Below, in pieces: positions 14,447-14,959 of a stretch of 14,959 nucleotides of DNA. The DNA is from Rhodospirillales bacterium (GTDB taxonomy: Bacteria; Pseudomonadota; Alphaproteobacteria; CACIAM-22H2), in the NCBI GenBank assembly GCA_016195145.1, contig JACQAF010000232.1, positions 1 to 14,959 of the forward strand, given 5' to 3'. Both the position numbers and the translations under genes were made by a program. The notes beneath the pieces were generated by a model. The model worked only from the letters and a program-made list of their open reading frames with translations. It was not told the origin of the DNA and made no database searches. How positions within the stretch are numbered: position 1 is the first letter of the stretch; each line of letters opens with the position of its first letter.

Positions 14447-14959
14447 TCAGGCGGACTTGCCTTTTTTCTCGTCGACTTCCTCGAAGTCCGCGTCGACGAC
14501 TTTGCCGTCCTGGGGTCCAGCCGTGCCGCCGGGCGCCGCGTCGGGACCGGCCGCCGCATCGGGACCGGAGCCGGGGCCGGGGCCCGCATCGGGGCCGGGA
14601 CCGGGACCGGCCTGGTTGGCCTTGTACATGGCCTCGCCGAGCTTCATCGACGACTGGAGAAGCGCTTGCGTCTTTTCCTGAATCGCCTTGGCGTCGTCGC
14701 CGTCGATCACCGCCTTCAACGCGGCGATGTCGGATTCGATCTGCGACTTTTCGGCCTCGCCAACCTTATCGCCATGCTCCTTGAGATTCTTTTCGGTAGT
14801 GTGGATCAGGCTGTCGGCATGGTTCTTGGCCTCGATCAGCTCGCGGCGCTTCTTGTCTTCGCTCGCATGCGCCTCGGCGTCCTTGACCATTTTCTGGATC
14901 TCACCCTCCGACAGGCCGCCCGAGGCCTGGATGCGGATCTGCTGCTCCTTGCCCGTCCC
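14447..14959 (-). CDS. dnaK: Chaperone DnaK, C-terminal part (5' truncated by window)
   Basis: The last 170 residues of the Hsp70 chaperone; the frame is open to the right edge of the window. It begins inside the substrate-binding domain just before the conserved GLSEGEIQKMVKDAEAHA (fragment residues 16-33), continues through the alpha-helical lid (about 24-115), and ends in the disordered tail with the conserved VVDADFEEVDE (154-164). The tail between lid and terminus (117-149) is a Gly-Pro-Asp-Ala low-complexity stretch, longer and more proline-rich than I would expect. DnaJ follows 112 bp downstream. In that gap I see no convincing intrinsic terminator, so read-through to dnaJ is likely. 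Confidence 0.97.
   Translation of the reverse strand, partial: GTGKEQQIRIQASGGLSEGEIQKMVKDAEAHASEDKKRRELIEAKNHADSLIHTTEKNLKEHGDKVGEAEKSQIESDIAALKAVIDGDDAKAIQEKTQALLQSSMKLGEAMYKANQAGPGPGPDAGPGPGSGPDAAAGPDAAPGGTAGPQDGKVVDADFEEVDEKKGKSA
14513..14611 (-). repeat. GC-rich low-complexity repeat encoding the Gly-Pro tail of DnaK
   Basis: Within dnaK the plus strand shows repeated units such as GGGACCGG, GGGGCCGGG and GCATCGGG. On the coding strand these give (Gly-Pro)n with interspersed Asp-Ala. The in-frame imperfect repetition suggests expansion by slippage. It keeps the reading frame and the conserved acidic terminus. Confidence 0.7.

Noticed and set aside
13756..14784. 342-codon plus-strand open frame opposite dnaJ and dnaK
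   Set aside because: It runs antisense across two conserved genes and the gap between them, and its second half is Arg/Pro-rich low complexity.
1..14959. CRISPR arrays, tRNA genes, insertion sequences, prophage or toxin-antitoxin genes
   Set aside because: No regularly spaced repeats, no tRNA-like T-loop signatures in gaps, no transposase or integrase motifs, and no small paired ORFs were seen.

Overview
The window is about 15 kb of GC-rich, densely packed chromosome with 14 protein-coding genes, two of them cut by the window edges. I saw no tRNA, rRNA, IS element or CRISPR array, and no gene-free stretch above 300 bp (the longest is about 207 bp). The gene content and the style of the proteins (dnaK-dnaJ, dapB next to a PAS_5 protein, alphaproteobacterial adenosine kinase, bactofilin, DUF2244, EI24) suggest an alphaproteobacterium, probably of Rhodospirillales type. 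That placement is inference, since no rRNA is present.

Layout. (1) 2-634, plus strand: the 3' end of a calcineurin-like metallophosphoesterase, then a small exported cupredoxin carrying a complete CuA (cytochrome oxidase subunit II-type) ligand set. (2) 641-3630, minus strand: typA/bipA and, upstream of it, an adenosine kinase, with a terminator-like hairpin between them. (3) 3766-5676, plus strand: an EI24/CysZ-like membrane protein, a bactofilin and a small lipoprotein. (4) 5631-6347, minus: nth (endonuclease III), whose 3' end overlaps the lipoprotein gene by 46 bp. (5) 6433-6927, plus: a DUF2244 membrane protein. (6) 6938-8225, minus: dapB overlapping a PAS_5 gene. (7) 8312-13172: the most interesting block. 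It holds a minus-strand, 4-bp-overlapping trio: a UbiA-family phosphoribosyltransferase, a DprE1-like flavin oxidase and a DprE2-like SDR. A large GT-C-type membrane glycosyltransferase is divergent from it. (8) 13192-14959, minus: dnaJ and the 3' end of dnaK.

The trio in region 7 matches, step for step, the pathway that makes polyprenyl-phosphate-D-arabinofuranose, known best from mycobacterial cell-wall synthesis. UbiA would load phosphoribose from PRPP onto a polyprenyl phosphate. DprE1 and DprE2 would then epimerise the 2'-OH to give the arabinose donor. The divergent GT-C protein would be the natural candidate to transfer the sugar to an envelope or protein acceptor outside the inner membrane. 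The block sits between dnaJ and dapB and looks like an accessory envelope-decoration module among housekeeping genes.

Two plus-strand genes (EI24 and DUF2244) have sigma70-like promoters whose -10 hexamer ends exactly 6 nt before the ATG, which predicts leaderless transcripts.
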